A stretch of 25,145 bases of DNA, taken from positions 1 to 25,145 of the forward strand of contig JBPCPI010000060.1 of assembly GCA_050999295.1 (NCBI GenBank), read 5' to 3'. The notes under the pieces were generated by a model that made no database searches, was not told where the DNA came from, and saw only the letters and a list, made by a program, of their open reading frames with translations. Below, in pieces: positions 16,158 to 23,261 of this stretch. The stretch comes from JACCQS01 sp050999295 (GTDB lineage Bacteria; Actinomycetota; Actinomycetes; Mycobacteriales; Geodermatophilaceae). The stretch's first letter is position 1. Each line of letters starts with the position of its first letter. The translations under genes and the position numbers were made by a program.

Positions 16158-18350
16158 CTAGGTCAGAGCCAGCGCCACCTTCATCGTTTCAGCCAGGGCC
16201 GTCGCGTAGGTGAGGGTGAGGTGCTGGCCGTCGGTGTAGACGATGATGTCGCTGACCACCATCGGGCAGAGCTTCTCGGCGCACAGCCAGCGGTTGACGT
16301 CCAGATATTCCCCACCTGCGGCCGCAGCCGCCCGCTGGCCGGCCGCCGCCGTGCCCTGGATGCTAGCGGCCAGCGGAGTCAGGCAGTCTCCGAGGTCGGC
16401 ATTGACCGCACCGAGGCAGGTCACCCCGTCCCGGTTCATGATCGGGGTCTCGGCGAACATGATGACCCGGCCCACGCCGTCACCCTTCAGGGTGGTGATC
16501 GTGGATGTGACGGCAGCCTCCCAGGCTTGGTCGTGCTCGGGCGTGGCGACCGGAATCTCGTTCCCGTCGGGGTCCACGAAGGGTTTGTCCCCGCGGTCGG
16601 CGAGGATCGCGATGTCCGGGCTCAGGTCCGCGATCTGGTCCAGCGCCCAGCTTCGCCACTCCTGACAGCTGTCCTGTCGTCCCTCACGTCCGCTGCCGAC
16701 CAACACGATGTCGGCGGACGAGCAGCCGCCCTTGACGAAGTAGTAGAACCGCCAACCCGCTGTCTCGGCGATCTGCTTGAGCGTCTGCACCCACATCCCG
16801 GCGTGCGAGTCGCCGATCACGACCATCGAGCGTCCGGCATCTGAGGGGCCGTACCCACAGATGTCGGTCGTGGTCTGGTTCGTCTCGGCCGCACAGGGTG
16901 CCACAGTCTCCCAGGTGTCGGCGCGGAGTTGGTCCAGCGGAGGGGTCATCGTCGGCGGGATCGGCCCACTGACTCGGGCGATGGCGACCGCCTCGGCGAC
17001 TGCGGCCTCGACGCTGCCCGGTGGCGCGGTCCCTGTCTCGGGCCCGGGTTGCGTCCCGCTGGTGGCCGCCGGAGCAGTAGGGGCCGGGCTGAACACCACC
17101 GCAGGGTCGGTGCCGCCAGGGACAGATTTCGCCGCGTCGACGGCGACCAGGCTCACCACGGCCACGAAGGCGAAGGAGGCCGGCCACAGCACCAGGCTGG
17201 TTGCCCGAGTGGACTGCAACCGTCCCTTGTGAATCGGGTACTCGATGAGTGCGTAGGTGACGACCGTGGCCAGCAGCGCCGCAGCGACCAATGCGGCCGC
17301 CTCGAATCCGGTCAGGTCCCGGCCCAGATAGGCCGCCGCGATCACCAGGAATGGCCAGTACCACAGATAGAGCGAGTACGAGCGGTCGCCCACCCAGCGC
17401 ATCGGGGGGATGGCGAGCAGGATTCCCGCGCCGCCACCACCGCCGCCGCCCATTCCGCCGACGATCACCAGGGCCGCGCTGAGCACCGGCAGCAGGGCAA
17501 TCGCCCCGGGGAAGGCGGTGGCGTCGGAGAAGATGACCGCGCTGACGGCGATCCCGGCAAGACCGAGCCAGGACAGCACAGCCTTGGCAACGCCGGGCAG
17601 GTAGCTCAGTTGCGGGAGGAGGATGGCCAGCAGAGCGCCGACGCCCAGCTCGAAGACCCGCGTGAACGTCGAGAAGAATGCGGCGTTGGGCGACTCCGCC
17701 GTCGCCAGGATGGAGTACCCCAGTGAGCCTGCTGTGATGAGGCCGATCACGCCAGCCGCGCCGAGCAGGTGGCCGGATGTCAGGACCCTCCGTCTGCGTC
17801 TGTGCATGCTGGCCCGGCCGACGAACAGGACGAGCAGGAGAGCAAACAGGGCTGGCCAGACGAGGTAGAACTGCTCCTCCACCGACAAGGACCAGTAGTG
17901 CTGCAACGGCGACGGTGGCAGGCCCGAGGCGAAGTAGTCGGTCCCGTCGATGGCGAATTTCCAGTTCACCGAGAACAGCGCGGACCAGAATGCCTCCCGG
18001 CCCACTTCGCTTGCTCGCACAGATCCGAGCAGGACCATCGCTGCACCGACGGTGGCGACCAGGACCAGGGTGGCTGCCGGCAGGATCCGTCGGGCCCGGC
18101 GGGCATAGAAGTTCGACAGCGATATCCCGCGGCCGAGCTGAGCCTCTTTGACCAGGAGGCCGGTGATCAGGAAGCCGGAAATGACGAAAAAGACGTCAAC
18201 GCCGACGAAGCCCCCGGCGAGCTGTTGTATCCCACCGTGATTGGCGACCACCAGAAGCACCGCGACCGCCCGCAGTCCCTGAATGTCTGGGCGGAACCTG
18301 GGCCTGATCTCCTGCTCGACGCCTGAGTTAGTGGTGGTGGTTTGCGCCAT
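16158..18350 (-). CDS. OafB-like membrane acyltransferase (acyltransferase-3 / SGNH fusion)
   Basis: A 730-residue protein predicted to O-acylate (usually O-acetylate) a surface glycan. The N-terminal acyltransferase-3 domain has about ten membrane segments (about 28-440) with the motif FRPDIQGLRAVAVLLVV (19-35), the key His38 and the GVDVFFVISGFLI signature (50-62). A Pro/Ala/Thr-rich linker follows, then an SGNH domain with GDSH (513-516; Ser515), and Asp707/His710 in TDGQHLT. A short glycine run (GGMGGGGGGGAG) sits in a loop between membrane segments. The ATG at 18350 is set by a strong GGAGGG ribosome site; a longer reading to 18485 has no such support. The SGNH part lies outside the membrane, so the polymer is likely modified after or during export. 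Confidence 0.93.
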   Translation of the reverse strand: MAQTTTTNSGVEQEIRPRFRPDIQGLRAVAVLLVVANHGGIQQLAGGFVGVDVFFVISGFLITGLLVKEAQLGRGISLSNFYARRARRILPAATLVLVATVGAAMVLLGSVRASEVGREAFWSALFSVNWKFAIDGTDYFASGLPPSPLQHYWSLSVEEQFYLVWPALFALLLVLFVGRASMHRRRRRVLTSGHLLGAAGVIGLITAGSLGYSILATAESPNAAFFSTFTRVFELGVGALLAILLPQLSYLPGVAKAVLSWLGLAGIAVSAVIFSDATAFPGAIALLPVLSAALVIVGGMGGGGGGGAGILLAIPPMRWVGDRSYSLYLWYWPFLVIAAAYLGRDLTGFEAAALVAAALLATVVTYALIEYPIHKGRLQSTRATSLVLWPASFAFVAVVSLVAVDAAKSVPGGTDPAVVFSPAPTAPAATSGTQPGPETGTAPPGSVEAAVAEAVAIARVSGPIPPTMTPPLDQLRADTWETVAPCAAETNQTTTDICGYGPSDAGRSMVVIGDSHAGMWVQTLKQIAETAGWRFYYFVKGGCSSADIVLVGSGREGRQDSCQEWRSWALDQIADLSPDIAILADRGDKPFVDPDGNEIPVATPEHDQAWEAAVTSTITTLKGDGVGRVIMFAETPIMNRDGVTCLGAVNADLGDCLTPLAASIQGTAAAGQRAAAAAGGEYLDVNRWLCAEKLCPMVVSDIIVYTDGQHLTLTYATALAETMKVALALT

Positions 18351-18443
18351 CACTACCCTCCGGAAATTCTCGCCTGGAACCAGTGGCCGCTCCCAGCATC
18401 GCCAAGACCGTACGTCATCGACCCCGGGCCGTTCGGACGCATC

Positions 18444-18460
18444 CGGTGACGGAGTCACCG
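18444..18460. promoter_or_regulatory. 17-bp inverted repeat, candidate operator
   Basis: CGGTGACGGAGTCACCG is a perfect 7-bp inverted repeat with a 3-bp spacer, centred in the 159-bp divergent region between the acyltransferase gene and the rightward unknown gene. It is flanked by a direct repeat of about ten bases (ACGCATCCGG near 18437 and ACGCATCCCGG near 18472). Size, symmetry and place fit a dimeric repressor or activator site; a role as RNA hairpin is also possible. The regulator is unknown. Confidence 0.45.
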
Positions 18461-18496
18461 AACGGAGGCGAACGCATCCCGGCAACGCTTGGCCGG

Positions 18497-18502
18497 TAAC
18501 GT
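18497..18502 (+). promoter_or_regulatory. Candidate -10 hexamer of a leaderless transcript
   Basis: TAACGT is followed by exactly 7 nt and the ATG at 18510, the same arrangement as before hisN. It supports the shorter start of this gene over an upstream in-frame one at 18489, which would begin upstream of the hexamer. Confidence 0.45.
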
Positions 18503-18509
18503 TGTGCTC

Positions 18510-19079
18510 ATGGGGTCCTCCAACCGGCGTAGCCCGCGACGCGAGAGTTCGGGCGGTGCGCTGTCGGTGCTCGGCAACGTTCTGCTGGTGCTGGCGACCC
18601 TGGCCGTTGCCGGTTTGGTCGCCTACCTGGTCATGAATCCTCCAGGTGTTCTCGACCCGGCCAGTCAGCAGGCAGCACTTCCGACACCGACTCCCACCGA
18701 TGCGGCGGGCGTGCCAGTAGATCCGGCGGCACCGGCGCCGGCGCCTGCGCCGCCTCCCGCCCCAACCTCTGCGGTAGGGCTCACCCTCGGACCTGCCTGC
18801 GGTGCTGTCTCACCGCTGCTCACCCAGGCCGACGAGGTACGCAGCACAGCCATCGAGGACCCCGACGCGCTCGTCTCGGAGGACATCTCCGCTCTGACCC
18901 GCGACATGACGACGCTCAGCGACATCTCGCCGCCGGAACTCAACACACTGATCGACACGCTGACCGGTGTCCTCGTCGCGCTGAACAATGCGCTGCTGGC
19001 CGGCGATGAGAACCCCGAACTCGACAACGACGCGGCTACGACGGCCACCGACGACATCCGCGCCCTCTGCGAGGGCTGA
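18510..19079 (+). CDS. Membrane-anchored unknown protein with Pro/Ala-rich linker
   Basis: I do not recognise this 189-residue protein. Residues 1-16 are basic and cytoplasmic-like, a single membrane segment spans about 18-42, and a Pro/Ala/Thr linker (about 57-86) leads to an external helical domain (about 90-189). That domain is acidic, rich in Asp, Leu and Thr, and has just two cysteines, Cys97 and Cys187, at its two ends, which could close a disulfide. There is no lipobox. Placement among the polysaccharide genes suggests a structural or accessory part of the export complex, but nothing in the sequence proves it. The start at 18510 follows TAACGT by 7 nt. It converges with the polymerase gene, 11 nt apart. 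Confidence 0.75.
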   Translation: MGSSNRRSPRRESSGGALSVLGNVLLVLATLAVAGLVAYLVMNPPGVLDPASQQAALPTPTPTDAAGVPVDPAAPAPAPAPPPAPTSAVGLTLGPACGAVSPLLTQADEVRSTAIEDPDALVSEDISALTRDMTTLSDISPPELNTLIDTLTGVLVALNNALLAGDENPELDNDAATTATDDIRALCEG

Positions 19080-19090
19080 CCAGCGCCTGG

Positions 19091-20440
19091 CTAGGGGACA
19101 CTCTTGCGTTGCCGACGCAAACCTTTCAACGCGTCCGCCTGGGTCGGCGGCAGCAACCCGGCTGCCTGGTCGGCCTCGGTAAGCGGTGCTGCCTGAGCCG
19201 AGTCCGCTGACGTCTCCCGGGTTGCGGCGAGGATCCCCATCACAAAGGCCAACGTCACCCACTCCACGATCTGCAGCGAACCACCGCCTTGGGTCACCAG
19301 CCGCACACACGGCAAGGCCATCGCCGCGACCAGGACCAGCAGGTCGTCTGGGACCGTCCGGGTGCGCAGTAGCAGCCGCAGCCAGAGGAAACTGATGAAC
19401 AGGAAGATGAAGACCGCGGGGATGCCGGTGAAGATGCCGCCGCGCTGCCACATGTCCAAGGCGAAGTTGTGTGAACTAGTCCGTTCGATGTCCACGCCGC
19501 CGGTCCAGAAATTCTCGCTGATCCGCTGCAGGGCAAGGCTGATCAGGTCCTCGCGAAGTGAGTATGAGTTGGTCTCCTCGGTGAAGCGGGACCACACCAC
19601 CTCGAGAAACCCGGTGACCGCCAAGATGGCCGTCCCGATCACTCCACCCACGACGGCAAGCTGCTGGCGGGCGCTGACCCGGCCGGTGAGCATCGCGCGG
19701 TAGAAGGACACCAGCGGCCAGATCGCGGCCGCGACGAGGATGGAACGGCTCAGTGAGACCAGCAGGAACAACACGCCGACCACCATCGCGGCCCGATAGA
19801 TCTGCCGCTGCCGGGGGATGGTCATCGGCCGCCGGGCATTGGCCCAGCTGGACACATACATCGTGAACAGCAGGCCGCCGAAGACCTCGTGTCGTAGGTT
19901 CCCGCGGGCTTCCTCGGCGTCATAGCCGAAACCGGTGAAGCTGGACCGGAAAAGCTCCCTCTGCAGGATGTTCGGGTCGCCGGCTTCGATGCTGCGCACC
20001 ATGATCTCGATGGGGTTCACCCCGTTGCTCAGCATCGAGTAGCCGAAGGCGGCGATGAGCACCGCCACACAGGCGGTAGCCGTCCAGCGGAGGGCATCGA
20101 TCAGCGTGTTGTCGACCTCACGAACGGCGAAGTAGAACAGTGCGGTGACCGCGATGTAGGTAGCCAGGAACATCGTCTGCTTGATGGGTTGAGCCATCGC
20201 CAGGCCGTTGAAGACGTTCAGCGCGACCCAGAGGATGAGCATGTACAGGTTGGCGGCGATGAAGAGGTGGGCCCCGCGAACTCCCCGCTCCAGCCGCGGC
20301 AGGCCGAAGCGAAGGACGATGACGGCGGTGAGTACAACCGCGGCGAGCTGGTGCAGCCGGATGTCACCGGCCGGGCTCTCGGCCACCAGGAACCATTGCA
20401 GCGGCAACGCCGCCAGGCAGATGACAACGGCGAATCTCAT
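19091..20440 (-). CDS. O-antigen ligase/polymerase-like (Wzy-type) membrane protein
   Basis: A 449-residue protein with about eleven membrane segments. It has a large polar loop between the middle segments (about 150-205) and a later conserved block, SSHNFALDMWQRGGIFTGIPAVF, which resembles the HN-x-L-x-GxxG motif of the Wzy_C/O-antigen ligase family. Such proteins link flipped lipid-linked repeat units on the outer face of the membrane. Sequence divergence in this family is high, so polymerase versus ligase cannot be told apart; polymerase is favoured by the Wzx and Wzz neighbours. The ATG at 20440 lies 4 nt after the stop of the upstream hydrolase gene, so the pair is one transcript; a start at 20521 would run inside the hydrolase gene. 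The C-terminal about 45 residues are a polar cytoplasmic tail. Confidence 0.85.
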   Translation of the reverse strand: MRFAVVICLAALPLQWFLVAESPAGDIRLHQLAAVVLTAVIVLRFGLPRLERGVRGAHLFIAANLYMLILWVALNVFNGLAMAQPIKQTMFLATYIAVTALFYFAVREVDNTLIDALRWTATACVAVLIAAFGYSMLSNGVNPIEIMVRSIEAGDPNILQRELFRSSFTGFGYDAEEARGNLRHEVFGGLLFTMYVSSWANARRPMTIPRQRQIYRAAMVVGVLFLLVSLSRSILVAAAIWPLVSFYRAMLTGRVSARQQLAVVGGVIGTAILAVTGFLEVVWSRFTEETNSYSLREDLISLALQRISENFWTGGVDIERTSSHNFALDMWQRGGIFTGIPAVFIFLFISFLWLRLLLRTRTVPDDLLVLVAAMALPCVRLVTQGGGSLQIVEWVTLAFVMGILAATRETSADSAQAAPLTEADQAAGLLPPTQADALKGLRRQRKSVP

Positions 20441-20444
20441 GACT

Positions 20445-22349
20445 TCACCAGCTTGAGCTGCGCACTCGGCGGCGACTGGGCACCCGGCTGCGGCGGCGAA
20501 GCAGTAGCCACACGACGACACCGACGACGATCAATCCGACCGCTGCAGCACCCGCGATCAGCACGAGGTTGAGCGCCCGCTCGGCCCGTGGGGTGAACTC
20601 GGGCCCCGGCTGGCCGGTGACGTCGGGAACGCTGAGCACGCCGGTTTCGCCGTCGGCCAGCTTGACCTGATACTGCGCCGCCTCCTCCGGAGTGGCGAAG
20701 CCCTGATCGGTACTGGACAGGATCACCCGTACGGAGTGGCCCTCACCGAAACTGTGCGCCAGCGTGGGCAGCACGATCGTCGTGGGCTGCGCCTGGTCCA
20801 ACGACGAGGAAAGGTTCGTCATGCGCAACGGTGCGACGAGACTCTGGACGAGGACGGCACCGCCAGTGGCGTCCACGTCGTACACCTTTCCGAACAACAC
20901 CGCCTCGCCGGAGGTAGAGGCAACCTGGACGTCCACCGTGGGTGAGCCCACCACATCGAGTGGGCCGATTAACGCCTGGCTCTCGAAGGTGGCGGTCTGT
21001 TCCGGGATCTCGGTGGGGAGCTGTCGTCGTTCCCCACTCTGGGAGGTAAATCCTGGCGGAATCGAGGAGAGGGCGCCGGGAGTCCCACCGGCCGGGTACT
21101 CGAGTTCCTGGGCCTCTCCGGTGATGGGCACCTCGAGCCGGGCCGGCCCGGGGCCGGCCAGGCCGGGGTAGCTCGGCACCGTTTCCGGCTGACCCTCCAT
21201 GGGACCGGTGAGGATCGGATCGCTGACTTCGGTGTAGTCGAAGCTCGTGCCCGGATCCGCTCCTGCGCCGCGGAGATGGAAGTCGAACCACTGGGTCTGC
21301 AGCGCGTCGAGCATCGCTGCCTCTGCCGCGTTCTGCCGAAATGCGCCGTGGCCGCCGGTGACCCAGACCAGCTTCACCGGCGTGCCGTTCGCCGCGATCC
21401 CGCGGGCGTTGGCATCTGCCTCGGCCAACGGGAAGAGCTTGTCCCCTTCGCCCTGCGTCAACAGGGTCGGTGCGGTGATCTGGCCGATCACCGACGAGGG
21501 GCTCGACTGCTCCAACAGCACTCGCATGTCCTCGGTGAGCCGGTTGGTACGCAGCACCTCCGCATAGGCGGTGCAGTACTCCTCGCGCAGACCTCCGCAC
21601 TCGCCGGCAGGTTGCCCGCCCCCGCCGCCCCCGTTGCCGCCCTCGCCGCCCTCGGCATCCAACGATCCACCCTCGAAGAAGAACTGCCCCCACAACTTCT
21701 TGAAAACCCCGTCGCCAGCATTGGCCGCTGACGCTCCTGGCGTCTGCGCGGCAAGCTCGCCTGTGCCGTTCGGGAACAGCGAGTTGACCAGGCTGTTCCA
21801 GGTGCGTGAAGCACTGATGACGTCGACCCGCTGGTCGTACGCCGCGGTCAGCAGGGCCAACCCACCGGCGTAGGAACCGCCGAGAATTCCCACCCGAGGG
21901 TCGCCCGCGCCGTCTTGCAGCACCTCGGGCCGCTCGCTGAGCAGGTCGATCAGGGTCCGGGCGTCGGCGACCTCGTAGTCCGGTGCGTTGAGGCTGATGT
22001 CGCCGGTGCTGTCACCGAATCCGCGCGCTGTGTAGGTCAGCGCGACGTAGCCCTGCCGGGCGAACTTCGTCGCCTGACCCTTGGGTTGTTCCTTGGTGCC
22101 GCCGTAGCCGTGCGGGAAGATGATGGCCGCCGCCGGCTCGGATTCGGTCGCTGAATTCGGAATTTGCAGGGTCACGTCCAACTGGACCTTGTCTGCGCCG
22201 GTCCCGGAATCGATCCGCAGATCCACGGTCTCGATGCCTGCAGCGGCCGCCGGAGATGCCCACGTCATGAGGCCCGCCAGCAGCGCCGCTGCGGCAAGCA
22301 CCGCCCCCGTACGGCGGGCACGTCCCGGCACGTGGTTGTGCGACCTCAC
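20445..22349 (-). CDS. Secreted, membrane-anchored CocE / X-Pro dipeptidyl-peptidase-like alpha/beta hydrolase
   Basis: A 634-residue protein: signal peptide (1 to about 37, ending SPAAAAG), alpha/beta hydrolase domain with the nucleophile Ser159 in GGSYAG, Asp303 (QGEGDKLF) and His334 (GGHG), a C-terminal beta-sandwich of the PepX_C type (about 400-575), and a membrane segment at about 594-616 followed by an Arg-rich tail. It is therefore an externally exposed, C-terminally anchored enzyme. The cap region carries an unusual glycine-rich insertion (about 233-246) next to a cysteine pair (C251, C259). The family cleaves esters or peptides; the substrate here is unknown. GTG 22349 is preferred because AGGGGGAT lies just ahead and it gives a normal signal peptide; an ATG at 22394 is the alternative. 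It is followed 4 nt later by the polymerase gene. Confidence 0.87.
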   Translation of the reverse strand: MRSHNHVPGRARRTGAVLAAAALLAGLMTWASPAAAAGIETVDLRIDSGTGADKVQLDVTLQIPNSATESEPAAAIIFPHGYGGTKEQPKGQATKFARQGYVALTYTARGFGDSTGDISLNAPDYEVADARTLIDLLSERPEVLQDGAGDPRVGILGGSYAGGLALLTAAYDQRVDVISASRTWNSLVNSLFPNGTGELAAQTPGASAANAGDGVFKKLWGQFFFEGGSLDAEGGEGGNGGGGGGQPAGECGGLREEYCTAYAEVLRTNRLTEDMRVLLEQSSPSSVIGQITAPTLLTQGEGDKLFPLAEADANARGIAANGTPVKLVWVTGGHGAFRQNAAEAAMLDALQTQWFDFHLRGAGADPGTSFDYTEVSDPILTGPMEGQPETVPSYPGLAGPGPARLEVPITGEAQELEYPAGGTPGALSSIPPGFTSQSGERRQLPTEIPEQTATFESQALIGPLDVVGSPTVDVQVASTSGEAVLFGKVYDVDATGGAVLVQSLVAPLRMTNLSSSLDQAQPTTIVLPTLAHSFGEGHSVRVILSSTDQGFATPEEAAQYQVKLADGETGVLSVPDVTGQPGPEFTPRAERALNLVLIAGAAAVGLIVVGVVVWLLLRRRSRVPSRRRVRSSSW

Positions 22350-22521
22350 GTAATCCCCCTGTGCTGCCGCGACCACGGTCGGTGGCGCCGGCATGACGGC
22401 AAATACCTTCCCGGCTCAGCTTACGGCGCACAGCGCTCCTCCCGGATGAGGGGCGCAGGGCGGCGCAGTCAGCGACGTTATGCTGCCGACCGGTGGGCGC
22501 TGCCGGCCCCACAAAGGTCCC

Positions 22522-22526
22522 GGAGG
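22522..22526 (+). promoter_or_regulatory. Ribosome binding site that fixes a TTG start
   Basis: GGAGG matches the anti-Shine-Dalgarno perfectly and lies 5 nt before the TTG at 22532. It is the strongest evidence that the acyltransferase starts there and not at the upstream in-frame codon at 22493. Confidence 0.7.
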
Positions 22527-22531
22527 TCTGG

Positions 22532-23221
22532 TTGAAGAAGATCAAGGCGCTTCTCCTGTTGTTCGCGGGGCTGCTGCCCGCATCCGCAGTGAAGAACCGG
22601 CTGCTCACCATGCTCGGGCACCAGATCCACCCGACGGCGATCATCGACCCGGTCATCCTGTTCAAGATCATCCGGATCGAGATCGGGTCTCGGACGCACA
22701 TCTGGTCGGGCAGCATCTTCCGGAACCTGCGCGGTCTGCGGATCGGCAGCGACTGCACCATGATGCGGTGGAACAAGGTGTCGGCAGTCCCCACGTTCCG
22801 CCGTACCGAGGGCGCCGATCCGTTCACGGTCGGGATCCTGTCCCTGGGCGACCATGTGCTGATCACCAAGGGCCACGATCTCGACTGCTCCGGCGGCGTG
22901 GTCATGGAGGACTGGTCCGCCATAGCCGGCAAGGAAACGTTGGTCTACTCGCATGCCTACGATCCGAGCAGCCATGTCCTGGCCTGTGCAGTGACGCGGA
23001 TCGGTAAGAACTCCTTCATCGCTGCCCGGACCACGCTGGCGGCGGGGGCCACCCTGCCGGACAACAGTGTCCTGGCCATGGGTGGGATCCTGATGCCCGG
23101 AGCCACCAAGACCCACTCCCTCTATGGTGGAGTGCCCGCCAAGCCGATTCGGGATATCAGCGACTGGGCGATGCAGTCCGTTCAGGACCGCGGCGCCGTG
23201 CGACCTCCCATGCAGGGCTGA
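22532..23221 (+). CDS. Left-handed beta-helix acyltransferase (WbbJ/WcaF-like)
   Basis: A 229-residue hexapeptide-repeat acyltransferase. After a hydrophobic N-terminus (5-20) come hexapeptide turns typical of LbH enzymes: IHPTAIID, IGSRTHIWSG, RIGKNSFIAARTTLAAGATLP and the closing YGGVPAKPIR. A catalytic-type His is likely His141 (VYSHAYD). These enzymes transfer acetyl groups from acetyl-CoA to sugars in the cytoplasm. The start is TTG at 22532, decided by a perfect GGAGG (22522-22526) five nt upstream and by the LKKIKALLLL N-terminus; a GTG/ATG at 22493 has no ribosome site. The flippase gene follows after 40 nt. The gene diverges from the hydrolase/polymerase pair. Confidence 0.87.
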   Translation: MKKIKALLLLFAGLLPASAVKNRLLTMLGHQIHPTAIIDPVILFKIIRIEIGSRTHIWSGSIFRNLRGLRIGSDCTMMRWNKVSAVPTFRRTEGADPFTVGILSLGDHVLITKGHDLDCSGGVVMEDWSAIAGKETLVYSHAYDPSSHVLACAVTRIGKNSFIAARTTLAAGATLPDNSVLAMGGILMPGATKTHSLYGGVPAKPIRDISDWAMQSVQDRGAVRPPMQG

Positions 23222-23261
23222 ACCGCACTCGGTTGGGATAGCGATCGAACGTGGTGCGAGC

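Noticed and set aside
18444..18460. LexA/SOS box
   Set aside because: The symmetric site does not match the actinobacterial LexA consensus (TCGAAC-N4-GTTCGA); it is kept only as an unassigned operator candidate.
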